From NCBI GenBank assembly GCA_958295775.1, contig CATQHC010000005.1, positions 62,001-126,000 on the forward strand: a DNA stretch of 64,000 bases. Direction: 5' to 3'. The stretch is from Chloroflexota bacterium (GTDB lineage Bacteria; Chloroflexota; UBA11872; VXOZ01). A program made the translations under genes and the position numbers. Below, one piece after another: positions 25,393-32,790 of this stretch. The first letter of the stretch is position 1. The number at the start of each line of letters is the position of its first letter. The notes below the pieces were generated by a model. The model was not told the DNA's origin. It did no database searches and saw only the letters and a program-made list of their open reading frames with translations.

Positions 25393-25770
25393 ATGTTACG
25401 CGAACTACGCAAAGGTACAGCCAGCCTGCTGCTACTCGATCTGCTGGCGACCCGGCCCATGTACGGGTTCGAACTCGCCGAGGCGCTGCGGGAACGCACA
25501 AATGGCGTGCTCGCCTTCAAGGAGGGCACGCTCTACCCGGCATTACACCGCTTGGAAGCGGAGGGGCTGGTAAAGCCTTACTGGCAGGACAGCCCGCGCG
25601 GGCCGCGCCGCCGCTACTACCGTCTGACTGCGAAGGGCCGCAAGGCGCTCGCCGAACGCCGCGAGCACTGGCACACATTGGTGGAGGCTATCAATGGCGC
25701 GCTTGACGCCGGAAACGGAACGCTTTCTCCGCAAGGCAGTAGCGGGACTGCCGTTCCTGAAACGCAATGA
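25393..25770 (+). CDS. PadR family transcriptional regulator
   Basis: A 125-residue winged-helix regulator. The family core is intact: 'LRKGTASLLLLDLLATRPMYGFELAEAL', the recognition region 'FKEGTLYPALHRLEAEGLV' and wing 'GPRRRYYRLTAKGRKAL'. The last ~30 residues ('NGALDAGNGTLSPQ...') are read from the same bases as the start of the next gene and are probably not important. It likely controls its own transcript and the two downstream TPR-type genes; PadR genes are commonly followed by genes with this helical prefix domain. The stop lies 77 bases inside the next gene. Confidence 0.92.
   Translation: MLRELRKGTASLLLLDLLATRPMYGFELAEALRERTNGVLAFKEGTLYPALHRLEAEGLVKPYWQDSPRGPRRRYYRLTAKGRKALAERREHWHTLVEAINGALDAGNGTLSPQGSSGTAVPETQ
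25661..25757 (+). repeat. Direct repeat at duplication junction, copy 1
   Basis: Begins GCGAGCACTGG in the padR 3' end and runs into the first TPR-type gene (GTGGAGGCTATCAATGG...). The second copy is at 26810-26887, lacking ten bases (CACACATTGG). The distance, ~1.15 kb, equals one gene, which identifies a tandem duplication unit. Confidence 0.7.
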
Positions 25771-26800
25771 GATCCGGGCGGAACTTCGCGCCCACATTGA
25801 AGACGCGATCCAAAGACATGACGCACGCGACGAACGTGCGTCTGCGGAGCGGAAAGCAGTAGGGGCCCATGGCGACGTCGCGGATCTCGATACAGCCAGG
25901 GGGAGACTCCGCGGCCTCGATAACGCTATCCGCGAACGCCGCGCGCAGGATGCCACGCCCGCGCATGGGGAGCAGGAAGCCGCGACGGAACTGACACCTC
26001 CGAAGCACACTAGAATTGGGAGGGAAATTCGCGCTCTCGAGGACCACCGGCAGGGGCTGACGCAACGCATCGCGCGTTTGCAGGCAGAGCGGGAGGCGGT
26101 GGTGGCGCTTGGCGGCGCCGCTGCGCTCAACCGTGAACTGCTCCGCTCGCACTTTGGCGGAAAGTGGCCGCTCCATCTCCTCCACGAGCAATTCGTGCGG
26201 CTACTCGTGCAACTGGCGCGCGGCCCGCTCAGTTCCATGGTCCGGGTAAATCGGGACGAGATTTGGTGTCTCATTAACCAGGGCCGTCATGACGAAGCCA
26301 TTGAACGCGCCGAACGGGAGTTCGCGTCGCACGGGTCGAGCTTGCTAGCCCACGAGAGACTCGCCGCCGCATACAGCGCCAGCGGGGATCACGAGCGCGT
26401 CTTGACCCACCGACAGGCGGCGGTGGATTGGCTCACCACGCATCCGGCGTCGTGGCGGTTCATCGAAGGGCAGGATACGGCGTTGGGAGCCGCGTACTGT
26501 AACCTAGCCAGCGCCCTAAGCTGCCTAGGCAGGAAGGATGAGGCTGAGGCGGCCGTGCGTGCGGGACTGGCAGTTGACGATGGAAACTTCATGCTCAACT
26601 TGCTGCAGGCGGAGTATTGCCTCAAGCGCGACGATTACGACGGCGCGTTCCACCACCTTGAAGCGTCGCTGGCTGAAGACCGTATGGTAATGGACGTCGG
26701 TAAATTCCTGCTGATGTTCTTGCATGGGAATGACTTCGACCCCCTGCGCCAAGACGCGCGCTTCGGTCGCATCGTACAGCGCGCCTACGAATGGGCGTAA
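25694..26800 (+). CDS. Permease-prefix (HAAS-like) domain protein with TPR-like repeats, copy 1
   Basis: A 368-residue soluble protein. The first ~40 residues, 'LTPETERFLRKAVAGLPFLKRNE' region with 'ELRAHIEDAI', match the helical prefix domain usually found in front of permease or sensor modules partnered with PadR regulators. A long charged helical region follows (~60-150). The C-terminal half looks like degenerate TPRs, with 'LAAAYSASGDHERVLTHRQAAVDWL', 'AYCNLASALSCLGRKDEAEAAVRAGL' and 'LLQAEYCLKRDDYDGAFHHLEASL'. There is no transmembrane segment. It overlaps padR by 77 bases and is a paralogue of the next gene. Likely a signal-responsive scaffold; inferred. Confidence 0.75.
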   Translation: MARLTPETERFLRKAVAGLPFLKRNEIRAELRAHIEDAIQRHDARDERASAERKAVGAHGDVADLDTARGRLRGLDNAIRERRAQDATPAHGEQEAATELTPPKHTRIGREIRALEDHRQGLTQRIARLQAEREAVVALGGAAALNRELLRSHFGGKWPLHLLHEQFVRLLVQLARGPLSSMVRVNRDEIWCLINQGRHDEAIERAEREFASHGSSLLAHERLAAAYSASGDHERVLTHRQAAVDWLTTHPASWRFIEGQDTALGAAYCNLASALSCLGRKDEAEAAVRAGLAVDDGNFMLNLLQAEYCLKRDDYDGAFHHLEASLAEDRMVMDVGKFLLMFLHGNDFDPLRQDARFGRIVQRAYEWA

Positions 26801-26809
26801 CGTCTCACT

Positions 26810-26887
26810 GCGAGCACTGGTGGAGGCTATCAATGGTGCGCCTGACGCCGGAAACGGAACGCTTTCTCCGCAAAGCCGTGGTGGGAC
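26810..26887 (+). repeat. Direct repeat at duplication junction, copy 2
   Basis: Second copy of the padR-tail/gene-start sequence. A vestigial frame across it still encodes the padR-like tail 'EAINGAPDAGNGTLSPQ', showing that the 3' end of padR was copied along with the downstream gene. Confidence 0.65.
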
Positions 26888-28017
26888 TGCCGCTCCGGAA
26901 GCGTAGAGAAGCCAGGGATGAATTGCGTACGCACCTAGAAGATGCCATTGAGCACCGGATAGCGCTGGGTGCGGAGCAGGCGGCTGCCGAGCAGGACGCC
27001 GTAGTGGCCCTTGGCGATGTTGAGACGCTCAACCGTGAGTTGCTGCGCGCCCACTTTGGCAGGAAGTTGCTGTTCCAGGTCGTCCTCCAAATAGTCGGCG
27101 GGTATCTGCACCAGCTACCGCGGGTCAGCTTGCGCCGGTCGGGGCTCAAGATTTGGAAGTATACGAGCAAGTACCACCGGCAATCTTCTGAGGGTCGGCA
27201 CGACGAAGTCATCGCACGCTTAGAGGGAGAGCTTGAGTCCCGGGGACCGAGCCTCGACATACACCAAGAGCTTGGCTCAGCCTACAACGCCATCGGCGAG
27301 TATGAACTAGCTTTGACACACCTACAGGCAGAGGTGGAGTTACTCAAGGAGAATTCGGAGCTGCGGCAGTTTCGTGGAGGGCAAGACGTCTGGTTGGCAG
27401 GCGCCTATTGCAATCTGGCTGGAGTGCTGAAGTCATTGGGCAAGGAAGTAGAAGCTGAGGAGGCCGTCCGCGCCGGACTTGCGACGAACGACAAGAATTT
27501 CCTACTGCACTATCAGCAAGCGGAGTTCTGCCTAAGGCGGAACGATCTTGACGGCACAGTCCATCACCTCGCGGCATGCCTGCAGGAAGATCCGGATAAT
27601 GTCGGCAAATTGGATCAGGGCAAGGCACTCCTGCATATCTTGTGCACGGATAGGTTTGACAAGGCCCGTCGAGATCCGCGATTCAGCGCGCTTGTGCAGC
27701 GTGCCCACGGGGAGCTAGCTAGCGAATTGGATCCGATGGCCGGTGACGGCGAGGTTGAAGCGGTTTTGCAGGACAGCCTTGCCGGGGACGGCAAGAAATC
27801 GCTTGCAAACATCCAACAGGCAAAACGCTCCCTAAAGCAGGGCGATCTTGATGGCACATTCGACCACTTGGAGTCATTCCTGAGTGACGGCCTAACAGTC
27901 AGCACTGCCGGCAAGAGTCTGCTGCTCTTCTTGTGCGCTTCTGACTTTGACCCCTTGCGCAACGATCCCCGGTTCGACCGCCTCCTGCTGCGCGCCCACC
28001 ATCATCCGCAGCACTGA
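26833..28017 (+). CDS. Permease-prefix (HAAS-like) domain protein with TPR-like repeats, copy 2
   Basis: A 394-residue paralogue of the preceding gene. ATG at 26833 corresponds exactly to the start of copy 1; a longer frame to 26791 would only add duplicated padR tail. The prefix domain is well kept ('ELRTHLEDAIEHRIALG', 'VVALGDVETLNRELLRAHFG'), without the inserted charged region of copy 1. The C-terminus has TPR-like units ending 'CLRRNDLDGTVHHLAACLQ' and a further internal duplication 'SLKQGDLDGTFDHLESFLS', followed by a repeated 'FDPLRNDPRFDRLL'. Soluble, probably cytoplasmic. It is likely co-regulated by the PadR-type repressor. Exact role unknown. Confidence 0.75.
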   Translation: MVRLTPETERFLRKAVVGLPLRKRREARDELRTHLEDAIEHRIALGAEQAAAEQDAVVALGDVETLNRELLRAHFGRKLLFQVVLQIVGGYLHQLPRVSLRRSGLKIWKYTSKYHRQSSEGRHDEVIARLEGELESRGPSLDIHQELGSAYNAIGEYELALTHLQAEVELLKENSELRQFRGGQDVWLAGAYCNLAGVLKSLGKEVEAEEAVRAGLATNDKNFLLHYQQAEFCLRRNDLDGTVHHLAACLQEDPDNVGKLDQGKALLHILCTDRFDKARRDPRFSALVQRAHGELASELDPMAGDGEVEAVLQDSLAGDGKKSLANIQQAKRSLKQGDLDGTFDHLESFLSDGLTVSTAGKSLLLFLCASDFDPLRNDPRFDRLLLRAHHHPQH

Positions 28018-28436
28018 TCTCCCTCGCGCTCCGGCCCAAACCGGATGAATCGTTGGCCGAGATCGGCCATTCCGCAATTCAACTAGCACCGACCTGCTTT
28101 ACACCTCACGGTGTTGCTGTGGTTCGGCAAGTGAATCATGCATTAGGAAAGAATCCTGTGCTAGCATGAGCCTAAGGATGGCGCACTCTGCCGTACCCAG
28201 CGCCTGCTTTCGGGTGCGCGGGGAGACATCAGACGGTCGCCTGAGGATTGGCCGGTTCTTCCCTCATCGTCTTTTAGGTAAGGCTCACCTCGTTCCGAGT
28301 AAGAAAGTTTCCGAATTGCAAGGCTGCAACCGTTCATCCTTCGACAGGCTCAGGACGAACGGTTGTCCTTACTACAAGTCCCGTCGGAAAACTCTCATCG
28401 CTGCCTTTGCTTCTCCGAATTGCGCTTGATCTAACC
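28018..28436. other. Intergenic region with a family D repeat
   Basis: 419 bases between co-directional genes. The only notable element is the complete family D palindrome at 28327-28365; a short open frame that crosses it (28166-28429) encodes repeat-derived residues and is not a gene. Confidence 0.55.
28327..28365. repeat. Complete family D palindromic repeat
   Basis: Outer arms CAACCGTTC and GAACGGTTG are exact reverse complements, enclosing ATCCTTCGACAGGCTCAGGAC. Other copies: 25196, 38308, 43316, 43510, 45672 and 52130. Confidence 0.8.
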
Positions 28437-30017
28437 ATGTCTTCTTCCGATAGACCACTTCCTACCGGTCGGTTCGCGTGGCTGCGGTCTGGTGGCAGCA
28501 CCGTGGCGGGTGGCGCAACTATCTTGATGGTGAGCTATGTGCTTTCGCGCGTGTTGGGGTTGGCGCGGGAGGTCGCCATTAGCGCGCAGTTCGGGACGTC
28601 CAGCGAACTTGACGCCTACGTGGCGGCGTTTCGGCTGCCGGATTTGGCGTTTCTGCTCTTTGCGGGGGGCGCGTTGAGTTCCGCCTACATCCCGCTCTAC
28701 CGCGAGATGCTGGCGCGCAACGACCGCGCCGCCGCGCGCGAATTCACCAGTGCGGCCCTCAACACCGTCATCCTGGCCGTGGGTTTCTTCGTTGGCGCCA
28801 TCATCCTGCTCGCCCCGTGGATCGTGCCGCTCTTTACCCATGGATTCGATAGCGAGACCCGAACGCTCACTGTCGCCCTGCTCGGCATCGTCGCGTTCTC
28901 GCCCTTGTTGCTCGCCGCGAGCGAAGTGCTCACGGCCACGCTCCACACGCGGCAACACTTCCTGCTACCCGCGCTGGCGCCGCTGCTCTACAACGCGGCC
29001 ATTCTCGTCGGCGCGGTGGTGCTGGCGCTGCGGTGGGGCATCTACGGCGTGGCGGCCGGCGTCGTCATCGGCGCGGGCTTGCATCTCCTCGTGCAGATTC
29101 CGGCCTTTCGAGCTTTGGGCCCGGGCTACGGCCTGACCCTTGACCCGCGCCTGCCGGAACTGAAGCACCTCATCCAACGTACCGCGCCGCGGATGGCCGG
29201 TCTGGTTACCGTCCACCTCTCCCTGCTGTTCATCATGGTCACGCTCGCCTCCGGGTTAGGCGGGGGTGTCGTGGCGGCGCTGCACTACTCGTGGATTCTC
29301 ATGATGCTGCCGCTGGGGGTGTTCGGCATGTCCGTGGCGCGCGCCTGGTTTCCCCGCTTTGCCGTCGCTGCCGTATCCGGCCCCACACCGCTGCTGGCGC
29401 GGCAGCTTACTACGGCAATCCGCACTGTGCTCTTCTTTCTGTTACCGGCAGCGGCAGGGTTGATGCTCTTTGCGCCGCTGGTTGTGGCCACGTTGTTTGA
29501 GCGCGGCGCATTCGACGCCGCATCCACCGAACTTACGGCGTGGGCGCTGCTCTTTTTTGCCGTCGGACTGGCGGGGCACGGCGCGGTGGAAGTCTTGAAC
29601 CGCGGCTTCTTCGCCCTCAAAGATACGCGCACGCCGGTCCTTATCGCCGTCGTGAGCATGGCGTTCGGGATCGCGCTCGCCGCACTGCTCATGCGCCCTT
29701 TGGCCCAAGGCGGACTGGCGCTCGGCATCTCGCTGGCGGTGTTGCTGGAGGCGGTCTGGCTGTGGCTGCTGCTGGCGCGCCGGGTACCGGAATTTCGATT
29801 TCTAGGCGGCATGCTGCCCTTGCTGCTCTGCACGTTGTTGGCGGCAGGCGCCGGCGGCGCACTGCAATGGCTGGTTCCGCTCCCCGGTACGCCAGCCGTC
29901 GTCCGTTTGGTCTTCTTTGGCGCTGTATTGCTTGGTGTCTACGTTCTCTCTGCGCTGTTGTTGGGCGTGCCGGAAGCGCGAGTCGGGTGGCAACGCCTGC
30001 CGAGGTTGCGCCGGTAG
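28437..30017 (+). CDS. murJ: Lipid II flippase MurJ (MviN family)
   Basis: A 526-residue integral membrane protein of the MOP exporter superfamily with about 14 hydrophobic segments, which moves lipid II to the outer face of the membrane for peptidoglycan synthesis. Family features: 'VSYVLSRVLGLAREVAISAQFG', 'DAYVAAFRLPDLAFLLFAGGALSSAYIP' and the 'RGAFD' segment in the second half, with Arg residues lining the cavity. ATG at 28437 is chosen over an upstream TTG-type extension because the family N-terminus starts here. It is not next to other cell-wall genes; murD lies 20 kb away. Confidence 0.92.
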   Translation: MSSSDRPLPTGRFAWLRSGGSTVAGGATILMVSYVLSRVLGLAREVAISAQFGTSSELDAYVAAFRLPDLAFLLFAGGALSSAYIPLYREMLARNDRAAAREFTSAALNTVILAVGFFVGAIILLAPWIVPLFTHGFDSETRTLTVALLGIVAFSPLLLAASEVLTATLHTRQHFLLPALAPLLYNAAILVGAVVLALRWGIYGVAAGVVIGAGLHLLVQIPAFRALGPGYGLTLDPRLPELKHLIQRTAPRMAGLVTVHLSLLFIMVTLASGLGGGVVAALHYSWILMMLPLGVFGMSVARAWFPRFAVAAVSGPTPLLARQLTTAIRTVLFFLLPAAAGLMLFAPLVVATLFERGAFDAASTELTAWALLFFAVGLAGHGAVEVLNRGFFALKDTRTPVLIAVVSMAFGIALAALLMRPLAQGGLALGISLAVLLEAVWLWLLLARRVPEFRFLGGMLPLLLCTLLAAGAGGALQWLVPLPGTPAVVRLVFFGAVLLGVYVLSALLLGVPEARVGWQRLPRLRR

Positions 30018-30171
30018 GGCAGGGAGCGGGACCAGCGTGGGCGTCCTCGAGCCAGGGCTGCGCGGCGAAAAGTAGCGGGCACATATACAATGCTAACTAC
30101 ATTCACTCGCTGCCTAAGATTTCCACCGGCATCGCGAACGCCCCCAATTCTGCTCAAGGAGTTTCGTCCCA

Positions 30172-31335
30172 ATGGCTGCACAATCCCAGACTACGGATGC
30201 CGGTCCCGTCTCCGAGCACGCGCGCATTACCAGCCTCGACTTGATACGCGGGGTTGCGGTGTTGGGCATTCTGCTGATGAACGCCGTGTCCTTCAAGTTC
30301 GTTGCAGCAGCCTACTACAACATCAGCGCCGGCGGTTCTGCAACGTGGCTGGACTGGGCCGTGGGCATTTTCGGCGAGGTCTTCATCGACCAAAAGTTCA
30401 TGGGGATGTTCTCCCTGCTGTTCGGGGCGGGCGTTATTCTCTTCATAGACCGTGCCGCCCAGAGGGGCAGGCGCGCCGTTCTGCTGAACCTATGGCGCAA
30501 CATCCTCCTGCTGGCAATTGGCGTAGCCCACTTCATGCTGTGGTACGGCGACGTGCTGATGATCTATGCGCTCTCCGCCTTCATTCTGATTGCGCTGCGC
30601 AGATTGCCGAACAAGGCGCTGCTGACGGTGGGCGTGGCGGTGTTCATGCTCTCGCTAGTCAGCGATCTGTACGGACAGTCCCTTGTCAATGAGGGCGCGC
30701 CGCTTGGCGGCATTTGGTTTACCTCTGAAGCCGAAGACGAAACACTGGGAAATCTTTCGTGGCTTGCATACATTGCGCGCGGGCCGGGGATGGTGCTCAT
30801 CGGCGCCGCGCTCTACCGCATGGGCTTCATGGATGGCGGCAAGTCGAGAGAGACATACCGCAAAACTGCAGCAATTGGGCTTGGCACCGGGTTGACGCTT
30901 GCCGCGCTGGGTGTGGTGATTACGGCTTTGGGGGACTACTCACGGGATGTTGCGCTGATCGGGCAGGTACCGAACAACCTTGGCACTATCCCCGCGTCGT
31001 TGGGCTATGTGAGCCTCATCATACTGTGGAACAACGGCGCCGATAGTTGGCTCAAGCGGCGACTGCGCGCCGTGGGCAGGATGGCGCTGACAAACTATCT
31101 ATCGCAGACGATAATGGGCGTGCTAATGTTGACGACCTTGCTCGGCGATGCCGACTCATTGAACCGAAGCGCCCTCCTCGTGTTTGTGGTCGCCGTATGG
31201 GCTTTGCAGCTATGGTGGTCGCAGGCGTGGCTGAGGCGCTTCCATTTCGGACCCGCCGAGTGGCTCTGGCGTTGCGCTACCTACCGCAGCCTCCAGCCGT
31301 TGCGCCGCCCAAGGAATCCGCTAGGCACGAAGTAG
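30172..31335 (+). CDS. DUF418 family membrane protein, copy 1
   Basis: A 387-residue polytopic protein with about nine membrane helices. 'RITSLDLIRGVAVLGILLMNAVSF' is the signature N-terminus, 'KFMGMFSLLFGAGVILFIDRAAQRGR' the conserved loop, and the C-terminal DUF418 portion has 'VGRMALTNYLSQTIMG' and 'RFHFGPAEWLWRCATY'. AAGGAG lies at the right distance from ATG 30172. The family is widespread and its transport role is unknown. A second copy of the family is encoded at 44.4-45.7 kb. Confidence 0.88.
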   Translation: MAAQSQTTDAGPVSEHARITSLDLIRGVAVLGILLMNAVSFKFVAAAYYNISAGGSATWLDWAVGIFGEVFIDQKFMGMFSLLFGAGVILFIDRAAQRGRRAVLLNLWRNILLLAIGVAHFMLWYGDVLMIYALSAFILIALRRLPNKALLTVGVAVFMLSLVSDLYGQSLVNEGAPLGGIWFTSEAEDETLGNLSWLAYIARGPGMVLIGAALYRMGFMDGGKSRETYRKTAAIGLGTGLTLAALGVVITALGDYSRDVALIGQVPNNLGTIPASLGYVSLIILWNNGADSWLKRRLRAVGRMALTNYLSQTIMGVLMLTTLLGDADSLNRSALLVFVVAVWALQLWWSQAWLRRFHFGPAEWLWRCATYRSLQPLRRPRNPLGTK

Positions 31336-31479
31336 CTCAGATTAGGCACTTGCAAAGAGCTGTGTGGTGGCCCGCCGAAAAAGTGGCCAATTCAAAAGAA
31401 CAGAGCCTCAGGCGTACAAAAACTGTTTTTAGGGCTCTTACATGGGACGGTATATAAAGCAGATTGAACTGGCGGTAAG

Positions 31480-31707
31480 CTAGTCTTCTCTCAACATTTG
31501 GTAATGAAATAGCACGACTTCCTCCAGTGTGTCCAGCCTTTCAAGAATCGCGGCCTCCTGCTCTCGCTTTATTAATAGGATGTCTAGTCCGCTAGTGACG
31601 ATGAAACCAGCAATAATTGTGACGTTGAATGCTTCGTCTTGTGGTGAGAATTCAGCCCCAAAGAACCACTTTGCAGCCACGCGTAGAAGAGCCACAATAC
31701 CAATCAA
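31480..31707 (-). CDS. Small single-pass membrane protein
   Basis: About 75 residues: a hydrophobic segment (~20-45, 'NVTIIAGFIVTSGLDILLI') and a C-terminal acidic coiled-coil-like helix 'REQEAAILERLDTLEEVV'. The composition is protein-like. The weak point is the start: only TTG (31707) is available, and the frame stays open upstream to an in-frame stop near 31790 with other TTG codons. GC is low compared with flanking genes, as in the two small genes to its right, which face the opposite way. No function recognised. Confidence 0.45.
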   Translation of the reverse strand: MIGIVALLRVAAKWFFGAEFSPQDEAFNVTIIAGFIVTSGLDILLIKREQEAAILERLDTLEEVVLFHYQMLRED

Positions 31708-32007
31708 AGGCGGTAAGTAAGGCCGTTCACGATTGGTCTTAACAGCATGGTTCTCTTGGATTGGCTACTTTCGCATTGAAGAGGCAATTCAGGTCAGGTA
31801 AACACATTTGGAGTCGCAATTGAGTACTAGAGCGATCTATCCGGTCTGCTTTGGTGTGGGCATGGGTCTGGTGAATTGAACGGTGTCAAATGGCTTTACG
31901 CTATATTATACTGGACATGAGAGTGGAGCTAGCCGTTGTCGCTAAGCGACGTGTTACGAATGACTCCATTGATGCACACGTAACATGTAAGACGAGTGAG
32001 TGGTCTC

Positions 32008-32292
32008 ATGAACTTGTTTCTAATCAGTTTTCAGGAACCCGTAAGTTCTGCAATCAAAGATAGGGCTAAAGCCGCCTTTTCCTCTAGTCAGGTATTTATA
32101 CTGTCGGATCGCCTTCTGCTAGTACGAACCTCAATAGAGAACACCAAGGACTTGAGCGCTTTCTTTGACCTCACTGGTGATGGTGATGACCCAATATCTG
32201 GTGTGGTTTTCAAGCTCAATGGTTCATACTATGGCTACTATTCCTCAAGTCTTTGGGATTGGTTAGCAAAGGGTAGGGAAAGTAGTGAATGA
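32008..32292 (+). CDS. Small hypothetical protein, possible Cas2/SinR-like ferredoxin fold
   Basis: A 94-residue soluble protein. Predicted order from the sequence: strand 'NLFLISF', helix 'VSSAIKDRAKAAF', strands 'QVFILSDRLLLVRT', helix 'TKDLSAFFDL', strand 'SGVVFKLNGSYYGYY', then 'LWDWLAKG'. This beta-alpha-beta-beta-alpha-beta pattern with an N-terminal hydrophobic strand recalls the small Cas2/VapD/SinR-like proteins, a resemblance from pattern only. ATG 32008 is preferred to GTG 31996. The stop overlaps the start of the next gene, so the two are translationally coupled. AT-rich relative to surroundings; likely an acquired cassette. Confidence 0.6.
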   Translation: MNLFLISFQEPVSSAIKDRAKAAFSSSQVFILSDRLLLVRTSIENTKDLSAFFDLTGDGDDPISGVVFKLNGSYYGYYSSSLWDWLAKGRESSE

Positions 32293-32539
32293 ACCTAATG
32301 GCGATCGCCGGCCAGCAGGCTATGACATTGGACGGTTTGACGACGCTAGAGACAGGGTACTAAAGCTAGAATCTAGAGTTGATGAGCTTGTAAAGTCATT
32401 GGCGACAAAAGAGAACCTGGCCAAATTGGAAGCGGACATTGCCAAGGCTAAGTTATCTATTCTAGTTATTGTCTTAGGAGCGGTGACTGCACTTGGTAAC
32501 ATTGGCCTCATGGCATATAGATTGGTTTCCGGCAACTAG
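32285..32539 (+). CDS. Small coiled-coil protein with C-terminal membrane anchor
   Basis: 84 residues: polar N-terminus ('NGDRRPAGYDIGRFDD'), a heptad-like coiled coil ('RVLKLESRVDELVKSLATKENLAKLEADIAKAK') and a C-terminal membrane helix ('SILVIVLGAVTALGNIGLMAYRLV'). The GTG at 32285 lies eight bases before the end of the previous gene. Such tail-anchored coiled coils occur as holin-like or membrane effector partners, but nothing here proves that. It forms a two-gene unit with the upstream 94-residue protein. Confidence 0.6.
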   Translation: MNEPNGDRRPAGYDIGRFDDARDRVLKLESRVDELVKSLATKENLAKLEADIAKAKLSILVIVLGAVTALGNIGLMAYRLVSGN

Positions 32540-32705
32540 ATTCTGCCGCCAGTCAAATCACCACATTGTGCCGCCCTCAAACACCGCTCCAGACTCACGG
32601 GGCGGCGTTGCCAACTGTAGGGGCAACTACCAGACTTTGAACGGTGGAATCATCAAGTCAATCCGCCAACTGACCCACCAGTCAAGCAATTGAGTCCTCT
32701 ATTGA

Positions 32706-32735
32706 TTGACATACGCCCAAAAGCTGGGTTAGAGT
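32706..32735 (+). promoter_or_regulatory. Candidate sigma70-type promoter of solute-binding protein gene
   Basis: An exact TTGACA (32706-32711) and TAGAGT (32730-32735) are separated by 18 bases, 56 bases before the ATG at 32791. A second TTGACA at 32755 has no matching -10 before the start codon. Confidence 0.35.
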
Positions 32736-32790
32736 CCTACAGTGGGTAAAGAGGGTTGACAATAAAGATAGAGGCAAGGAGTGAGCCACC

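Noticed and set aside
28166-28429. Small gene of 87 codons
   Set aside because: Contains the family D repeat in frame ('SFDRLRTNG') and lacks a ribosome binding site or protein-like composition.
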